Assembly: GCF_031822435.1 (NCBI RefSeq)
Contig: NZ_JAVQLW010000001.1
Coordinates: forward strand, 1,807,501-1,871,500
DNA from: Paracoccus sp. MBLB3053
GTDB lineage: Bacteria > Pseudomonadota > Alphaproteobacteria > Rhodobacterales > Rhodobacteraceae
DNA length: 64,000 bases
Reading direction: 5' to 3'
The notes below the pieces were generated by a model that was not told the origin of the DNA, did no database searches, and was given only the letters and a program-made list of their open reading frames with translations. Within the stretch, counting starts at the first letter, position 1. Every line of letters begins with the position of its first letter. Made by a program: the position numbers and the translations under genes. This document shows, one piece after another, positions 48,258 to 58,054 of the stretch.

Positions 48258-49544
48258 TCAGGGGTAGCGGATGACCGCGTTCGCGCGCAACTCGGCCAGC
48301 TGGCTTTCGGCCGCTTCGGAAACCTTGCGGTTATAGATCTGGTTCCGGACATCTTCCCGTTGAGGCAGTGCGTCGCCGGATGCGGTCGGCTCTTCTCCCG
48401 GACTGGTCGCAACGGGGGCTTCGGGTTCGTTGGCCAGCAGCGCAGGGCTGCGCTTGCACAGCATCAGAAGCTCGACCGCGCCACCGTAATTGATGATCGT
48501 CGATTCATTGTCGTCAAGCACAGCCAGCCTCACGGCCTCGCCGCTGGGGATCTGTCCCTGTGTCAGCGTCTGGTGCTGAAGTTGCTCTGCGGGCAGGTTG
48601 CGCGCCTGGACGTATAGATCTTCGCAGGTGGTCGCCAGGGCGGCGATACGGGCTGCCTCCTCTGCCGAGGCGACGCGCAGCTTGAGATAGTCAAGCACCT
48701 GCTCGGTCGCGCCGGGGCGCAGGGTGCCTCGGGTTTCGCGCAGGAAGAACAGAACGATCGCGCCCTGAACCTCGAGCGGCTGGCTGACCTGTCCAGGCTG
48801 CATGTTCTGGACGATCGGGCGAAGGCTGGGTGGAAGGTTCGCCAGCGGCATCATGGGCAGCCGGCCGCCGTTTTCGCCTGACGGGGTCGCCGAATACTGC
48901 CGCGCGAAGGCCGCGAATTGCGCTTCGCTGGTTGATTGCTGCACGATGCGATCGGCCAGTTCACGCGCCTGCGCCTCTTGCCCTTCAGGCGCGGGAATAA
49001 TCAGCTCGGACATTGCGACATGAGTGATTTCGGGCGTTTCGATGATATTCTTCATCTGCTGCTCGACCTCGGCATCGCCGACGCGAACCAGCGGAGAGAC
49101 CCGGGCGCGCACATATTCGCGCCAAAGTATGCCCGAGACGATGAAATCCTCGACCGTCTGCCGGTCGACGCCGTTCTGGCCCAGAAGTCTCACGAATTCA
49201 TCGACCCCGAGACCGCCTCGGCTGGCGAATTCCTCGATGCCTACCTGGATCTGCTCGTCGTCGACGGTGATCCCCGCCTGCTTGGCGGCAAAGTTGCGAA
49301 GACGATCGTCGATAAGGGCCTTTTCGGCGCTTTCGCGATCGGCATTCGGCGCCCGCAGGATCTGCATGAAGCGGACGCGCTGATCCACCTCGTAGCGGGT
49401 CACGGCCGAATCGTTGACATAGGCCACTGGCTGGAACGGGTTGCCGGCCGATTGGGCCATGGCCGGATGGGCAACCAGGTCCGGCACGATTCCCGTCCCG
49501 GTCAGCAATGCGGCCATCGCCGCCCCCAGAAGAATTTGCCGCAT
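48258..49544 (-). CDS. surA: SurA-type periplasmic peptidyl-prolyl isomerase (428 aa)
   Basis: A chaperone for outer-membrane proteins. It starts at ATG 49544 (GAGGGAAC upstream) with a signal peptide ending near HPAMAQ (about residue 30). The SurA N-terminal domain follows (FQPVAYVNDSAVTRYEVDQR, about 35-160), then a parvulin domain (about 185-285, GGRLPMMPLANLPP). The second parvulin domain of E. coli SurA is absent, as is usual in alphaproteobacteria. It lies immediately after lptD, whose product is a SurA client. Confidence 0.9.
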   Translation of the reverse strand: MRQILLGAAMAALLTGTGIVPDLVAHPAMAQSAGNPFQPVAYVNDSAVTRYEVDQRVRFMQILRAPNADRESAEKALIDDRLRNFAAKQAGITVDDEQIQVGIEEFASRGGLGVDEFVRLLGQNGVDRQTVEDFIVSGILWREYVRARVSPLVRVGDAEVEQQMKNIIETPEITHVAMSELIIPAPEGQEAQARELADRIVQQSTSEAQFAAFARQYSATPSGENGGRLPMMPLANLPPSLRPIVQNMQPGQVSQPLEVQGAIVLFFLRETRGTLRPGATEQVLDYLKLRVASAEEAARIAALATTCEDLYVQARNLPAEQLQHQTLTQGQIPSGEAVRLAVLDDNESTIINYGGAVELLMLCKRSPALLANEPEAPVATSPGEEPTASGDALPQREDVRNQIYNRKVSEAAESQLAELRANAVIRYP

Positions 49545-49575
49545 CAGTTCCCTCGCCGCATCGTTTGCACGGACC

Positions 49576-51978
49576 TTATCGCAGGCAGGCCCGGCGCGCC
49601 ACCGTTCCCGGACCGGAACGCTGCTTTCCGAAACCGGCCAGCCTGACACCCAGATCGAAACTCGTATCCTCGCTGAGGCTGTCCGAATCGGTGAAGCGCC
49701 GTTCGATGGACATTTCGACGGTGAGGCATTCGTTGCGGTATTCCAGCCCCAGTTCGGCTTTCTGAGCGCGGTCCGCCTGGAAATCATAGCGTGTCTCGGC
49801 ACTGGCCCACCAGCCATCCCGGATCTGCCAACCCGCCGTCGCAGTCAGTTCGGAGACGTCGACAGGGCGGTCTTCGCGTTCATCGGAATCCATCCAGAGA
49901 TAGCCGGCCGAAACCTGCAATCCGGGCTTGAGCCAGCCCAGGCGCGTTTCATTTCGGCTAAGCGAAAAACTGTCGTCGAACAGGGCCCGGTTGACCAGGG
50001 CAAGGCCGTTGCTGGCCGAATAGCTGGTGGAGAGCAACCAGTCCGAATCCACCCCGCCCAAAGGTCCGGTGCCATCGAAAGCCGGGTCTGGACTTTCGCG
50101 AAGCACGCGGCCGGCGGTCACGCCGATCTGCCAACCTGCCGGATCGATGCGTGTCCAGCCGATTCCGAGATTGGCCCGGAAACCGGATTCGCGCGTATCC
50201 CATCCGGGAAAGCGGTCCAGTGAGAAAAGATTGCCTTCGTCGAATTCGACGAGCGTGCTGTCTTCGTTCGGGACCTCATCGTCATCGCTTGTTTCTGGCG
50301 ACCAGACAAGCTGCACGACGGGCTCGACAATATGGGTCACGCCGCCGGAATGTCGGGCGAGCGGCCAGCGCAATTCGGTGGCAACCGCCGGGTTTGCACG
50401 AATGATCCAGTCGTCATACCGGCTGTCTTGATTGATGCGGTAGATATCGGCATCGACCGTCGTCTCGACCGCGCCGACGAAACCCGCGGGCAGGATCTCG
50501 GTGCGCCGCCAGTTCATCGCGACCGAGCCGCGCGCCATGTCGCGTCCGACGATGTCTTCGTTCGACGAGCGGCGATGGGCATGAAGCGACCATTCCATCC
50601 CCGCCATCCCGCCGATCAGCCCGGGCTGCCAGCGGCGCTGCCATAATGCATCGGCAACCAGCGAGGGCGTGGTATCGGCTGGCTCATCGTCGCGCAGGGA
50701 TTCGTAGTTTCCAATGCGTGCGGTCAGCATGCGGTCGCGCCGAACCCGGTCGAGGGTCACGCCGCTCCATAGCCGATCGGCATCGGTGATGTCGTAATCA
50801 AGCAGATAGGCGCGATCCTTGGCCATCTGGACCTGTACGCCCAATTGATAGCCCCGCGGCAGTTCGAAACGCGCCGCACCGAACAGATAGCCTCGGGTCA
50901 CGCCCGGATCGATATCATCGCGGCTGATTGCGCCGTTCAGCTCCAGCCCGCCATTCGAAAAGGCCTGCCGATAGCGCATCTCGAGCGTCGATGTCCTGCT
51001 GGCAGCAAGGTAGGGGGTCAGCGTGATGTCGGCGTGATCCCCGAGCGTTACGAAATAGGGCAGCTTGATGCCGACACCCAGGCTCGACGTGGTGCGGAAC
51101 TGGGGGCGCAGAAGGCCGGTCCGGCGCTCGACCGTCGGATCGGGCGCGGTCAGGGACGGCAGGCTCAGCAAGGGAACGCCATAGGCTCGGAACTGCGGCT
51201 GATCGAAATGCAGCAACCGGGTCTGCGCATCATGCGTGATCCTGCGGGCGCGGATTTCCCAGAGCGGGATCGGGTCCGAGGCGCAGACCTGGCAGCTTGA
51301 TGCCACGACATTGTCCATGGTGGTGATGCGGCCTTGCTGTTCGCGTCGCAATTGCCCTGAGGCGAGCTGCAACTCGCGTGCCAGCACAAGGCGCGCGCCA
51401 CGAATGATCCCGTCCTGCAGGTTGGAGTCAAGCTGGGCCGAATCCGCGATGATGATCGTTTCGTTTTCGGTGCCGCGCAGCGCGGGCTGGCTCAGGTGGA
51501 TGGGCCCCTCGATCACCGCGCCGCCCGTCTTGCCGTCATAGATCACGCGCGATGCGACCAGGCGCACCCCTTGATGCCAGATCACGACACCGCCCGAAGC
51601 GGTCAGCGTCTGATCCGTTCCCAGCGTGACGACATCCGCGAGCACGGTGGCGGGGCTGCTTGTGCGGGTGCCTTCCGGGGCGGGTGAAATGCTGACCGTT
51701 GTCCTGCTTCGGGCCACCGACGGGGCCTGGGAGGCCTCGGTTCCATCGGCATAGCGGTGCGTTCCGTCAGGCGTTTCAGTAGGCGCGAGCGCCGGACCTT
51801 CGTCCGAGCGGCCAAGGAAGCCGTCATCCTGACCATAGGCGGGCAGGGTCTGCCCGTCGGGAGCCAGGGTCTGGGCTTGCGCCATCTGTGCGGGCAGGGC
51901 CGCACAGGCCGCAAGCAGCCATGCAGCGCGTCGCGTGCTGATCGCCGGGCGGGCGGGTGTTTTCCTGGGCCTTGCCAT
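49576..51978 (-). CDS. lptD: LPS-assembly protein LptD (800 aa)
   Basis: The outer-membrane translocon for lipopolysaccharide. It starts at ATG 51978 with GGAGG and a TGATG overlap with lptG. A signal peptide runs to about residue 36 (MAQAQ). An OstA/jelly-roll N-terminal domain (about 90-250, with GVVIWHQGVRLVASRVIYDG) precedes a C-terminal beta-barrel rich in alternating aromatic strands. Cysteines include a CxxC (SSCQVC) before the barrel and two near the C-terminus, plausible disulfide partners as in E. coli LptD. Length is normal. Confidence 0.93.
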   Translation of the reverse strand: MARPRKTPARPAISTRRAAWLLAACAALPAQMAQAQTLAPDGQTLPAYGQDDGFLGRSDEGPALAPTETPDGTHRYADGTEASQAPSVARSRTTVSISPAPEGTRTSSPATVLADVVTLGTDQTLTASGGVVIWHQGVRLVASRVIYDGKTGGAVIEGPIHLSQPALRGTENETIIIADSAQLDSNLQDGIIRGARLVLARELQLASGQLRREQQGRITTMDNVVASSCQVCASDPIPLWEIRARRITHDAQTRLLHFDQPQFRAYGVPLLSLPSLTAPDPTVERRTGLLRPQFRTTSSLGVGIKLPYFVTLGDHADITLTPYLAASRTSTLEMRYRQAFSNGGLELNGAISRDDIDPGVTRGYLFGAARFELPRGYQLGVQVQMAKDRAYLLDYDITDADRLWSGVTLDRVRRDRMLTARIGNYESLRDDEPADTTPSLVADALWQRRWQPGLIGGMAGMEWSLHAHRRSSNEDIVGRDMARGSVAMNWRRTEILPAGFVGAVETTVDADIYRINQDSRYDDWIIRANPAVATELRWPLARHSGGVTHIVEPVVQLVWSPETSDDDEVPNEDSTLVEFDEGNLFSLDRFPGWDTRESGFRANLGIGWTRIDPAGWQIGVTAGRVLRESPDPAFDGTGPLGGVDSDWLLSTSYSASNGLALVNRALFDDSFSLSRNETRLGWLKPGLQVSAGYLWMDSDEREDRPVDVSELTATAGWQIRDGWWASAETRYDFQADRAQKAELGLEYRNECLTVEMSIERRFTDSDSLSEDTSFDLGVRLAGFGKQRSGPGTVARRACLR

Positions 51979-53099
51979 CAGCCATCCTCCAGACGCAAGA
52001 GTGCGCCGAGAGCGAATAGCAGCGCAACAACAGGTGGCGCCCAACCCGCAAGGATCGGGGGTATGTCGCCATTATCACCCAGCACTTGCGCGAGATTGCG
52101 CAGGAAGAACAGACCAATTCCGCTGCCAAATCCCGCGAGGACAAGCATGCCCATCTTGCGGCCCCGCATGTGGCGCATGGTGAACACAGCCGCGATGGAT
52201 ACCATGGCCGCCATCAGAAGCGGCAGGGCAAGCTCCATCTGGAACCAGACCTTGTGCCTTTGTGCCGAAAATCCGGCGCGCTCTATGCCGCGGATGAACT
52301 GCGGCAACTGCCAGATCGGAATCGCCTCGGGTCGGCCGAAGCTGTCCCGGATGCGGGCGGCAGTCAGATCGGTCGGTAGTTCCATCTGCGGGATGCGGCG
52401 TGCCGTCGCCTCGGGGTTCGGATCGGTCAGCGGCCATTCCTTCACCTCGGATAGCTGCCAGGCCCCGGAACCAAGCCGCGCCTGCGCCGCCTCGATCCGG
52501 CGGCTCGGCCCCTGGTCGGGGGCGAATACCATGAAGGTGGCATCATAAAGCGTCGTCGCGTCCGGGCTTGCGCGAGTGGCGCGGATCACCATCTGGCCGG
52601 TGGTCTCGCTGCCGTCGGGTGAATTCGACCGCAGGGCCTGGCGCAGCCACACGCCGCTTTCGCTGAGGCTGACGGTCTGGCCACCATCGCTGCGGATGCG
52701 GGCGACCGCGTCGTCATATCGCTTGGAGGTGGCGGCAACCATCGGGTTCAGGATCGCCACCGCCAGAATGCCGGTCAGCGCGGCGGCCACGGCCGGGGCA
52801 GCAAGAACACGGATGCCCGACCGTCCCGATGCCCGGATCGCGACCAGTTCCGAACTGCGCGACAGGTTGAGGAACAACGCGATCCCGGCAAGCACCGTGA
52901 TCAGCGGCATGATCGAGTAGAAGCTGCCGGTGATGTTCAGGATCGACAGCCCCGCCGCGCCGCTCAGACCGATCTCCTGTTCGGAAAACCGGCGGATCTG
53001 TTCGACGATGTCGATCAGGAAGAGGATGGCCGCAAAAATGGCCGCGACCATCAGGAAGGTGCGAAGGAACCTGCGGGCGACATAGGAAGACAAGATCAT
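51978..53099 (-). CDS. lptG: LPS export permease LptG (373 aa)
   Basis: An inner-membrane subunit of the LptB2FG extractor. Six membrane segments flank a periplasmic beta-jellyroll (about 115-270); the first reads ILSSYVARRFLRTFLMVAAIF region. The SELVAIRASGRSGIRVLAAP block (coupling helix region) is typical. It starts at ATG 53099, overlapping lptF by 4 bp, and overlaps lptD by 1 bp. Confidence 0.93.
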   Translation of the reverse strand: MILSSYVARRFLRTFLMVAAIFAAILFLIDIVEQIRRFSEQEIGLSGAAGLSILNITGSFYSIMPLITVLAGIALFLNLSRSSELVAIRASGRSGIRVLAAPAVAAALTGILAVAILNPMVAATSKRYDDAVARIRSDGGQTVSLSESGVWLRQALRSNSPDGSETTGQMVIRATRASPDATTLYDATFMVFAPDQGPSRRIEAAQARLGSGAWQLSEVKEWPLTDPNPEATARRIPQMELPTDLTAARIRDSFGRPEAIPIWQLPQFIRGIERAGFSAQRHKVWFQMELALPLLMAAMVSIAAVFTMRHMRGRKMGMLVLAGFGSGIGLFFLRNLAQVLGDNGDIPPILAGWAPPVVALLFALGALLRLEDG

Positions 53100-54247
53100 G
53101 TCGTGGCCCCGCTTGCGGGCTTGCGCTGGAGAGGTCGCCGTGGCTTGGCGGCGAGCCAGAGGATCAACACGCAGATCAACCCACCCACGGCCGAGGGCAG
53201 GTACATCAACGGCCATCGCGAGGCATTCTGGGCCACCTGATTCTGCACCGCCGTCCCAAGGAACTGCACGAGGATCAGTGCAAGTACCGCCCAGATCACC
53301 TGCCGCCAGACCCCGAAACGGCTGAAGCCACCCAGAAGAAGCATGGCAAAGCCAAGCATCGCGGCGACCGGGGCCTGCAAGGGCTTGCTCAGCCGCTCAT
53401 GCGCCTCGGCCTGCGCGCGATCGACGGTCGAGCCGGTCGCGTCAAGCAGTTCGGCATCGGGTGAAAGCAGGCGCCCCGTCGGATAGGCGCGCAGGTCGCG
53501 CTTGCGCGCCTCGCCGGACCCGGTGAGCGATCCGAGATCGTAGGCGAGTTCATCAAAGCGCGTCACGGAAAGCTGGGCCGGTCCCGAGCGGTTCCCGTCG
53601 TGAATGCGCAAATTCTGCACCATGCCGCGCAAGAGCACGAGGCGCGGCCCGTTTTCCGTCTTGATCACCAAGGCTTCGGTCGCCGTATAGGTCACCTGGT
53701 TGTTGGGATCACGAGCGTCCTCGAGAAAGAAATCCTCGAGCCGGCCATCCGCAGCGATATCGCGGATGTAAAGCGTGACGCCCTTGACCGGATACTGGAA
53801 AGCCCCCGCGCGCAGGAACTGGGCGGTCACATTCTGCGCGATCTGCGCCTGCCGGTCGTTCAGCCGCCCCCGCGCCATCGGCACGACGGCATGAACCAGC
53901 AGCGCGACCATCAGCCCGACCAGCACGCCAAAGGTCAGGACAGGCCGCGCCAGTCGCCAGGGGGACATTCCTGCCGCCTGCATGGCGATCAGTTCCGATT
54001 CCGAAGAAAGCCGGTTCGTGCCGTAGGCCGAGGCGGTGAATGCCGCGATCGGCAGCACGACCGAAATCACCAGGGGCAGGGTCAGGGCAGTGAACTCCAG
54101 CACGACCAAAGCTGTCTGGCCGTCCGATATCAGCTGCTCGAACAGCGACACCGCCCGGTTGATCCAGTAGACCGACACAAGCACCAACGCAAAGAACCCG
54201 AACAGGGTCATAAGCTGCGACAGGATGTAGCGGTCAATCCGGGGCAT
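53096..54247 (-). CDS. lptF: LPS export permease LptF (383 aa)
   Basis: Partner of LptG. MPRIDRYILSQLMTLFGFFA starts the first membrane segment; six segments flank a periplasmic domain (about 130-280). The SESELIAMQAAGMSPWRL block matches the coupling helix. I start at ATG 54247; the frame opens further upstream to 54322. First gene of lptF-lptG-lptD-surA-pdxA-rsmA on the minus strand, divergent from pepA across 130 bp. Confidence 0.93.
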   Translation of the reverse strand: MPRIDRYILSQLMTLFGFFALVLVSVYWINRAVSLFEQLISDGQTALVVLEFTALTLPLVISVVLPIAAFTASAYGTNRLSSESELIAMQAAGMSPWRLARPVLTFGVLVGLMVALLVHAVVPMARGRLNDRQAQIAQNVTAQFLRAGAFQYPVKGVTLYIRDIAADGRLEDFFLEDARDPNNQVTYTATEALVIKTENGPRLVLLRGMVQNLRIHDGNRSGPAQLSVTRFDELAYDLGSLTGSGEARKRDLRAYPTGRLLSPDAELLDATGSTVDRAQAEAHERLSKPLQAPVAAMLGFAMLLLGGFSRFGVWRQVIWAVLALILVQFLGTAVQNQVAQNASRWPLMYLPSAVGGLICVLILWLAAKPRRPLQRKPASGATT

Positions 54248-54377
54248 GGGCGCTTTCACAAGGAGTGATTGGGCTTTGCTTAACCCCTGTCTGCCGATTG
54301 CGGAAGTCCCGGCACTGGTCAAGAGGTTGCGGGGTGACTAGTTTCCGCTCAGATTCATCACTTCTAGGAGCTGGTTG

Positions 54378-55913
54378 ATGACCCATCCGGTAGAAATCTC
54401 TTTCACGTCAGTAGAGAACCAGGACCTTGTTTCGCGCAAGGGGCGCATTGCCGTCCTGGTGGCGCCGAACGCGCGCGTTCCCTCTTCGCTGCCGCGCCCC
54501 GCGCGTGCGGCGGTCGCGCGGGCATTGGCCTCGGATGCGTGGAAGGCGCTCAAGCCGGGCAAGTCACTGGAACTGGGCTTCCCTGCGGGCCTGCAGGCCG
54601 ATGCCATTCAACTGGTCGCCCTGCCGCGCCGGACCGATGTCGCAACGGCACGCAAGGCCGGAGCGAGCATCGGCGCGAAGCTTGGCAAGACGCAGACCAC
54701 CGTGCTGGCCGGTGATCACCCGATGGCTGCCGAAGTCGCCTTGGGGCTTGCTTTGCGCGCCTATGATTTCTCGGCCTACAAGACCAAAAAAAGCGACAGC
54801 GACGCTGAAGCTGCCGCATCCGATGGAACGCCGGCAGCGGCTGAAGACGCCAACGGGACGGGCGAGGCCGCGCAGCGCAACGTCGTCTTCATCCATGCCG
54901 ACCCTGAAAAGCTGGCCCGCGCCGCCGCCGACGGTGCCGCCGTCGCCGAAGGTGTGTTCTTCACCCGTGATCTCGTGAGCGAGCCTGCGAATGTGCTGAC
55001 GACGACCGATTTCGCGGATCGCCTTCTGGCGATGCGCGAACTGGGTCTGGAGATCGAGGTTCTGGACGAGGACGAGCTGGCAAAGCTCGGCATGCGCGCG
55101 CTTCTGGGTGTGGGGCAGGGCTCGGAAAGCCCGTCGAAGGTCGTGGTGATGCGCTGGAATGGTGGCGGCGAGGAAGCGCCGCTGGCGCTGATCGGCAAGG
55201 GTGTCGTCTTCGATACCGGCGGCATTTCCATCAAGCCGTCAGGTGGCATGGAGGAAATGACGATGGACATGGGCGGCGCGGGTGTCGTTGCGGGCGTGAT
55301 GCGCACGCTTGCCCTGCGCCGTGCCAAGGCCAATGTCGTGGGTCTTGTCGGGCTCGTCGAGAACATGCCCGACGGCAAGGCGCAGCGGCCAGGCGATATC
55401 GTCCGCTCGATGAAGGGCGACACGATCGAGGTCATCAACACCGATGCCGAAGGTCGGCTCGTGCTGGCAGATGTGCTGTGGTACGCGCAGGAACGCTTCA
55501 AGCCCGCAGCCATGATCGACCTGGCCACGCTGACCGGTGCCGTCATCATCGCGCTTGGGCATGAGAATGCTGGTGTTTTCTCGAATGATGACGCCTTCGC
55601 GCGGCAATTGTTGGCCGCAGCTGGCGCCGAGGGCGAGGGGGCGTGGCGCCTGCCGCTTTCGCCAGCCTATGACGAGCTGATCAATTCCCGGCTGGCCGAT
55701 ATCAAGAATACCGGGGGCCGACCGGCCGGCTCGATCACGGCGGCGCAATTCCTTCAGCGCTTCGTATCGAAGGACGTGCCGTGGATCCATCTGGACATCG
55801 CCGGCGTCGCATTGCCGCCCGCGGCGACCGACCTCGCGCCGAAGGGTGCAAGTGGCTGGGGAGTCATGACGCTCAACCGGCTGGTCCGCGATCACTACGA
55901 GGCGAAGGCCTGA
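54378..55913 (+). CDS. pepA: leucyl aminopeptidase, M17 family (511 aa)
   Basis: A cytosolic metallo-aminopeptidase. The catalytic signature NTDAEGRL is at 354-361, and the metal-binding GKGVVFDTGGIS block precedes it. An unusual low-complexity insert (about residues 135-165, rich in Ala, Asp, Ser, Thr) joins the N-terminal and catalytic domains. AGGAG lies before ATG 54378. It overlaps holC by 1 bp; this pepA-holC pairing is frequent. Confidence 0.95.
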   Translation: MTHPVEISFTSVENQDLVSRKGRIAVLVAPNARVPSSLPRPARAAVARALASDAWKALKPGKSLELGFPAGLQADAIQLVALPRRTDVATARKAGASIGAKLGKTQTTVLAGDHPMAAEVALGLALRAYDFSAYKTKKSDSDAEAAASDGTPAAAEDANGTGEAAQRNVVFIHADPEKLARAAADGAAVAEGVFFTRDLVSEPANVLTTTDFADRLLAMRELGLEIEVLDEDELAKLGMRALLGVGQGSESPSKVVVMRWNGGGEEAPLALIGKGVVFDTGGISIKPSGGMEEMTMDMGGAGVVAGVMRTLALRRAKANVVGLVGLVENMPDGKAQRPGDIVRSMKGDTIEVINTDAEGRLVLADVLWYAQERFKPAAMIDLATLTGAVIIALGHENAGVFSNDDAFARQLLAAAGAEGEGAWRLPLSPAYDELINSRLADIKNTGGRPAGSITAAQFLQRFVSKDVPWIHLDIAGVALPPAATDLAPKGASGWGVMTLNRLVRDHYEAKA

Positions 55914-56362
55914 TGGGGTCGGCCCTGTTCTACCATCTGACCCGCTCGGGGCCCTTACAGCTTTTGCCCGTCTTGCTGGGCAAAAGCCTGCATGCGGGTT
56001 GGCGGGTCGAGCTGCGGGGCAGGGACCGCGCGCGGCAGGTCGCGCTGGACGAGACCCTCTGGCAGGATGAGGGGTTCTTGCCCCACGGCCTGGCAGGGGG
56101 CGCGCATGATGTCCGTCAGCCGGTGCTGCTGACGGTCGAAGGGCAGGCGGCGCAAAATGCGCCGCTTTGCCTCATCGCACTGGACGGCGCCGCCGTCAGC
56201 GGAACCGAATGCCAGCAGCTTGAGCGCGTCTGCGTCGTCTTTGACGGCAACGACCCCGGCGAGCTGGATCGCGCCAGAAACCAGTGGCGTGAGCTGAAAG
56301 CCGACGGCGTCGAGATGGAATACTGGTCGGAAGCGGACGGGCGCTGGGAAAGAAAGCTCTGA
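55913..56362 (+). CDS. holC: DNA polymerase III chi subunit (149 aa)
   Basis: The clamp-loader accessory protein that binds single-strand DNA-binding protein. It starts MGSALFYHLTRSGPLQLLP, and LLGKSLHAGWRVELRG and the DETLWQD block match the family. TGATG overlap with pepA. Length is normal. It ends 6 bp before a convergent protease gene. Confidence 0.93.
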   Translation: MGSALFYHLTRSGPLQLLPVLLGKSLHAGWRVELRGRDRARQVALDETLWQDEGFLPHGLAGGAHDVRQPVLLTVEGQAAQNAPLCLIALDGAAVSGTECQQLERVCVVFDGNDPGELDRARNQWRELKADGVEMEYWSEADGRWERKL

Positions 56363-56368
56363 AATGTC

Positions 56369-56944
56369 CTAGCGTTCGAGCACGAGGAGATTGTCCTCGA
56401 TGCTGACGCGGGCGAAGCGTGACAGGTAGGACATGCCCATCAGCGACAGGTCGAGGTTCGAGCGCAGGACAAGCGCCACGACATGCTCATCGCTGATATC
56501 ACCTATCGAAACCGTATCCAGCGTGACCGTCGCGGTCTCGATCACGCCGTTCGCCGTGCGGGCCTGGCCCACATAACCCAGCCTGTTCGGGTCTATGCCG
56601 ACTTTTCGTGCGTCGTTTTCCGACAGTGCGATTGTCGAGGCGCCCGTATCGACAATAAAGCGGATCGGCGTACCGTTCACCGATGCGGTCAGGTGAAAAT
56701 GACCATCGTCGCTCATGGGAACTTCGATGCGATCATTTCCGATGATCCGCGCCTGGGGAAAGATCGTGCTGCGGATCTCGCCCCACATCCCGGCAATGGC
56801 GATGGCCCCAAGAAAGATCATCGCCCATGCGGCAGCGAGGCGCAGCGTTCGCCCCGGCCTTGTGCGCAATTCGACCAGCAGGAACCCTCCGATGGCAATC
56901 AGCAGCAGCACCAGATAGGCCATGCGGCCGAATTCGTCTCCCAT
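56369..56944 (-). CDS. TIGR02281-type membrane retropepsin-like aspartic protease (191 aa)
   Basis: A clan AA aspartic protease with one active-site triad, FIVDTGAST (Asp99), so it must dimerise. Two hydrophobic segments (about 9-24 and 38-54) tether it to the membrane with the protease domain (about 65-191) likely periplasmic. The DLSLMGMSYLSRF block is the family's second signature. The start ATG 56944 overlaps the marC stop, indicating co-transcription. The physiological substrate is unknown. Confidence 0.9.
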   Translation of the reverse strand: MGDEFGRMAYLVLLLIAIGGFLLVELRTRPGRTLRLAAAWAMIFLGAIAIAGMWGEIRSTIFPQARIIGNDRIEVPMSDDGHFHLTASVNGTPIRFIVDTGASTIALSENDARKVGIDPNRLGYVGQARTANGVIETATVTLDTVSIGDISDEHVVALVLRSNLDLSLMGMSYLSRFARVSIEDNLLVLER

Positions 56945-57570
56945 CAGACCAATCCCGACCCTTTCAGCCCGTCGATCACGAACTGGATCGAAAGCGCGGC
57001 CAGAAGCATCCCGAAAAGCCGTGTCACCACCATGGTTCCGGTGCGACCCAGAAGTCGAGCGATCGGTCCGGCCAGGGCGAAAAGGATGGCAACGATTGCC
57101 AGCACGACCAGCATGACCATGTGGATCATCGCCGTATGCGCCGCGCTTTCGTTCTGGTTCACCAGCAGGATCATCGTCGCCAGCGCCCCGGGCCCGGCGA
57201 GGAGGGGCGTGGCCAGCGGGAATACGGAAGGATCGTCATGGTCATCGCGGGCGGGGTCATCCTTGGTCTGGCCCTCGCGCCGCTCGGTCCGGCGCTCGAA
57301 GAGCATGTCGAGCGCGGTAAGAAACAGCAAGAGCCCCCCGGCGATGCGGAAGGCGGGCAGCGAGATACCGATGCCCGCCAGTATGGCCTCCCCCGCGAGC
57401 CCGAACAGGGTCATCAGCACTGCTGCAATGGCCAGCGCGCGCCATCCGATTCGGCGCTGCCTTTCCGGGGTCATGCCTCGTGTCAGTGCAATGAAAAGAG
57501 GCACCAGCCCGACGGGGTCGATGACCACGAAAAGCGTGACAAATGCGCTGATGATCTGGGTGCTGTCCAT
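56944..57570 (-). CDS. MarC-family integral membrane protein (208 aa)
   Basis: A six-segment membrane protein of the MarC/UPF0056 family; despite the name it has no proven role in antibiotic resistance. Features: FVVIDPVGLVPLFIALT (12-28) and the MILLVNQNESAAH region. A central charged loop (about 90-115, ERRTERREGQ and DDPARDDHDDP) is extended. The frame opens to 57651 (Met) but the family start is the ATG at 57570; neither has a clear ribosome-binding site. Divergent from tatA. Confidence 0.85.
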   Translation of the reverse strand: MDSTQIISAFVTLFVVIDPVGLVPLFIALTRGMTPERQRRIGWRALAIAAVLMTLFGLAGEAILAGIGISLPAFRIAGGLLLFLTALDMLFERRTERREGQTKDDPARDDHDDPSVFPLATPLLAGPGALATMILLVNQNESAAHTAMIHMVMLVVLAIVAILFALAGPIARLLGRTGTMVVTRLFGMLLAALSIQFVIDGLKGSGLV

Positions 57571-57745
57571 GAAGCCGGACATATCACGGCTCGAAGGTTC
57601 GGGAAATGCCGTGACCGTTTCTGCCACGGCTTGAGGCGGCGCCGTCATCATCCGATCACATGCGCGTTTGTGCTTTGCAATGCTTCGCGGCGGGGGGTAG
57701 ACATGGCCAGATCAAAGTCGGTCCAACCGACAAGGGAGTTAAGCT

Positions 57746-58036
57746 ATGCTGCAAAACATCGGCCTTCCTGGCCTTCTTCTTATCGCCGTGGTGGTGCTGG
57801 TGCTTTTTGGACGCGGGAAAGTGTCCTCGCTGATGGGTGAGGTCGGCAAGGGCATCACCGCGTTCAAGAAAGGTGTCAAGGAAGGCGGCGAAGAGATCGA
57901 GCGCGAGACCGAGCAGAAGAACTCGGCCGAGGTTCGTCCGATCTCGAACACGCCGAGCCAAGACGCCGTCGACGCCCGCACTCGCGCCGATGAAGCGCTG
58001 CGCGACGTGACGCCGCGCGACGGCGATCGCTCGTAA
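57746..58036 (+). CDS. tatA: Sec-independent translocase TatA (96 aa)
   Basis: The pore-forming subunit of the twin-arginine translocon. The short N-terminal membrane helix (about 6-22) is followed by [16 protein letters not shown], the amphipathic helix with its conserved FG hinge. The acidic tail is normal. GGGAG precedes the ATG. First gene of tatABC. Confidence 0.93.
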   Translation: MLQNIGLPGLLLIAVVVLVLFGRGKVSSLMGEVGKGITAFKKGVKEGGEEIERETEQKNSAEVRPISNTPSQDAVDARTRADEALRDVTPRDGDRS

Positions 58037-58054
58037 GCGGGACAGGCACGGCAC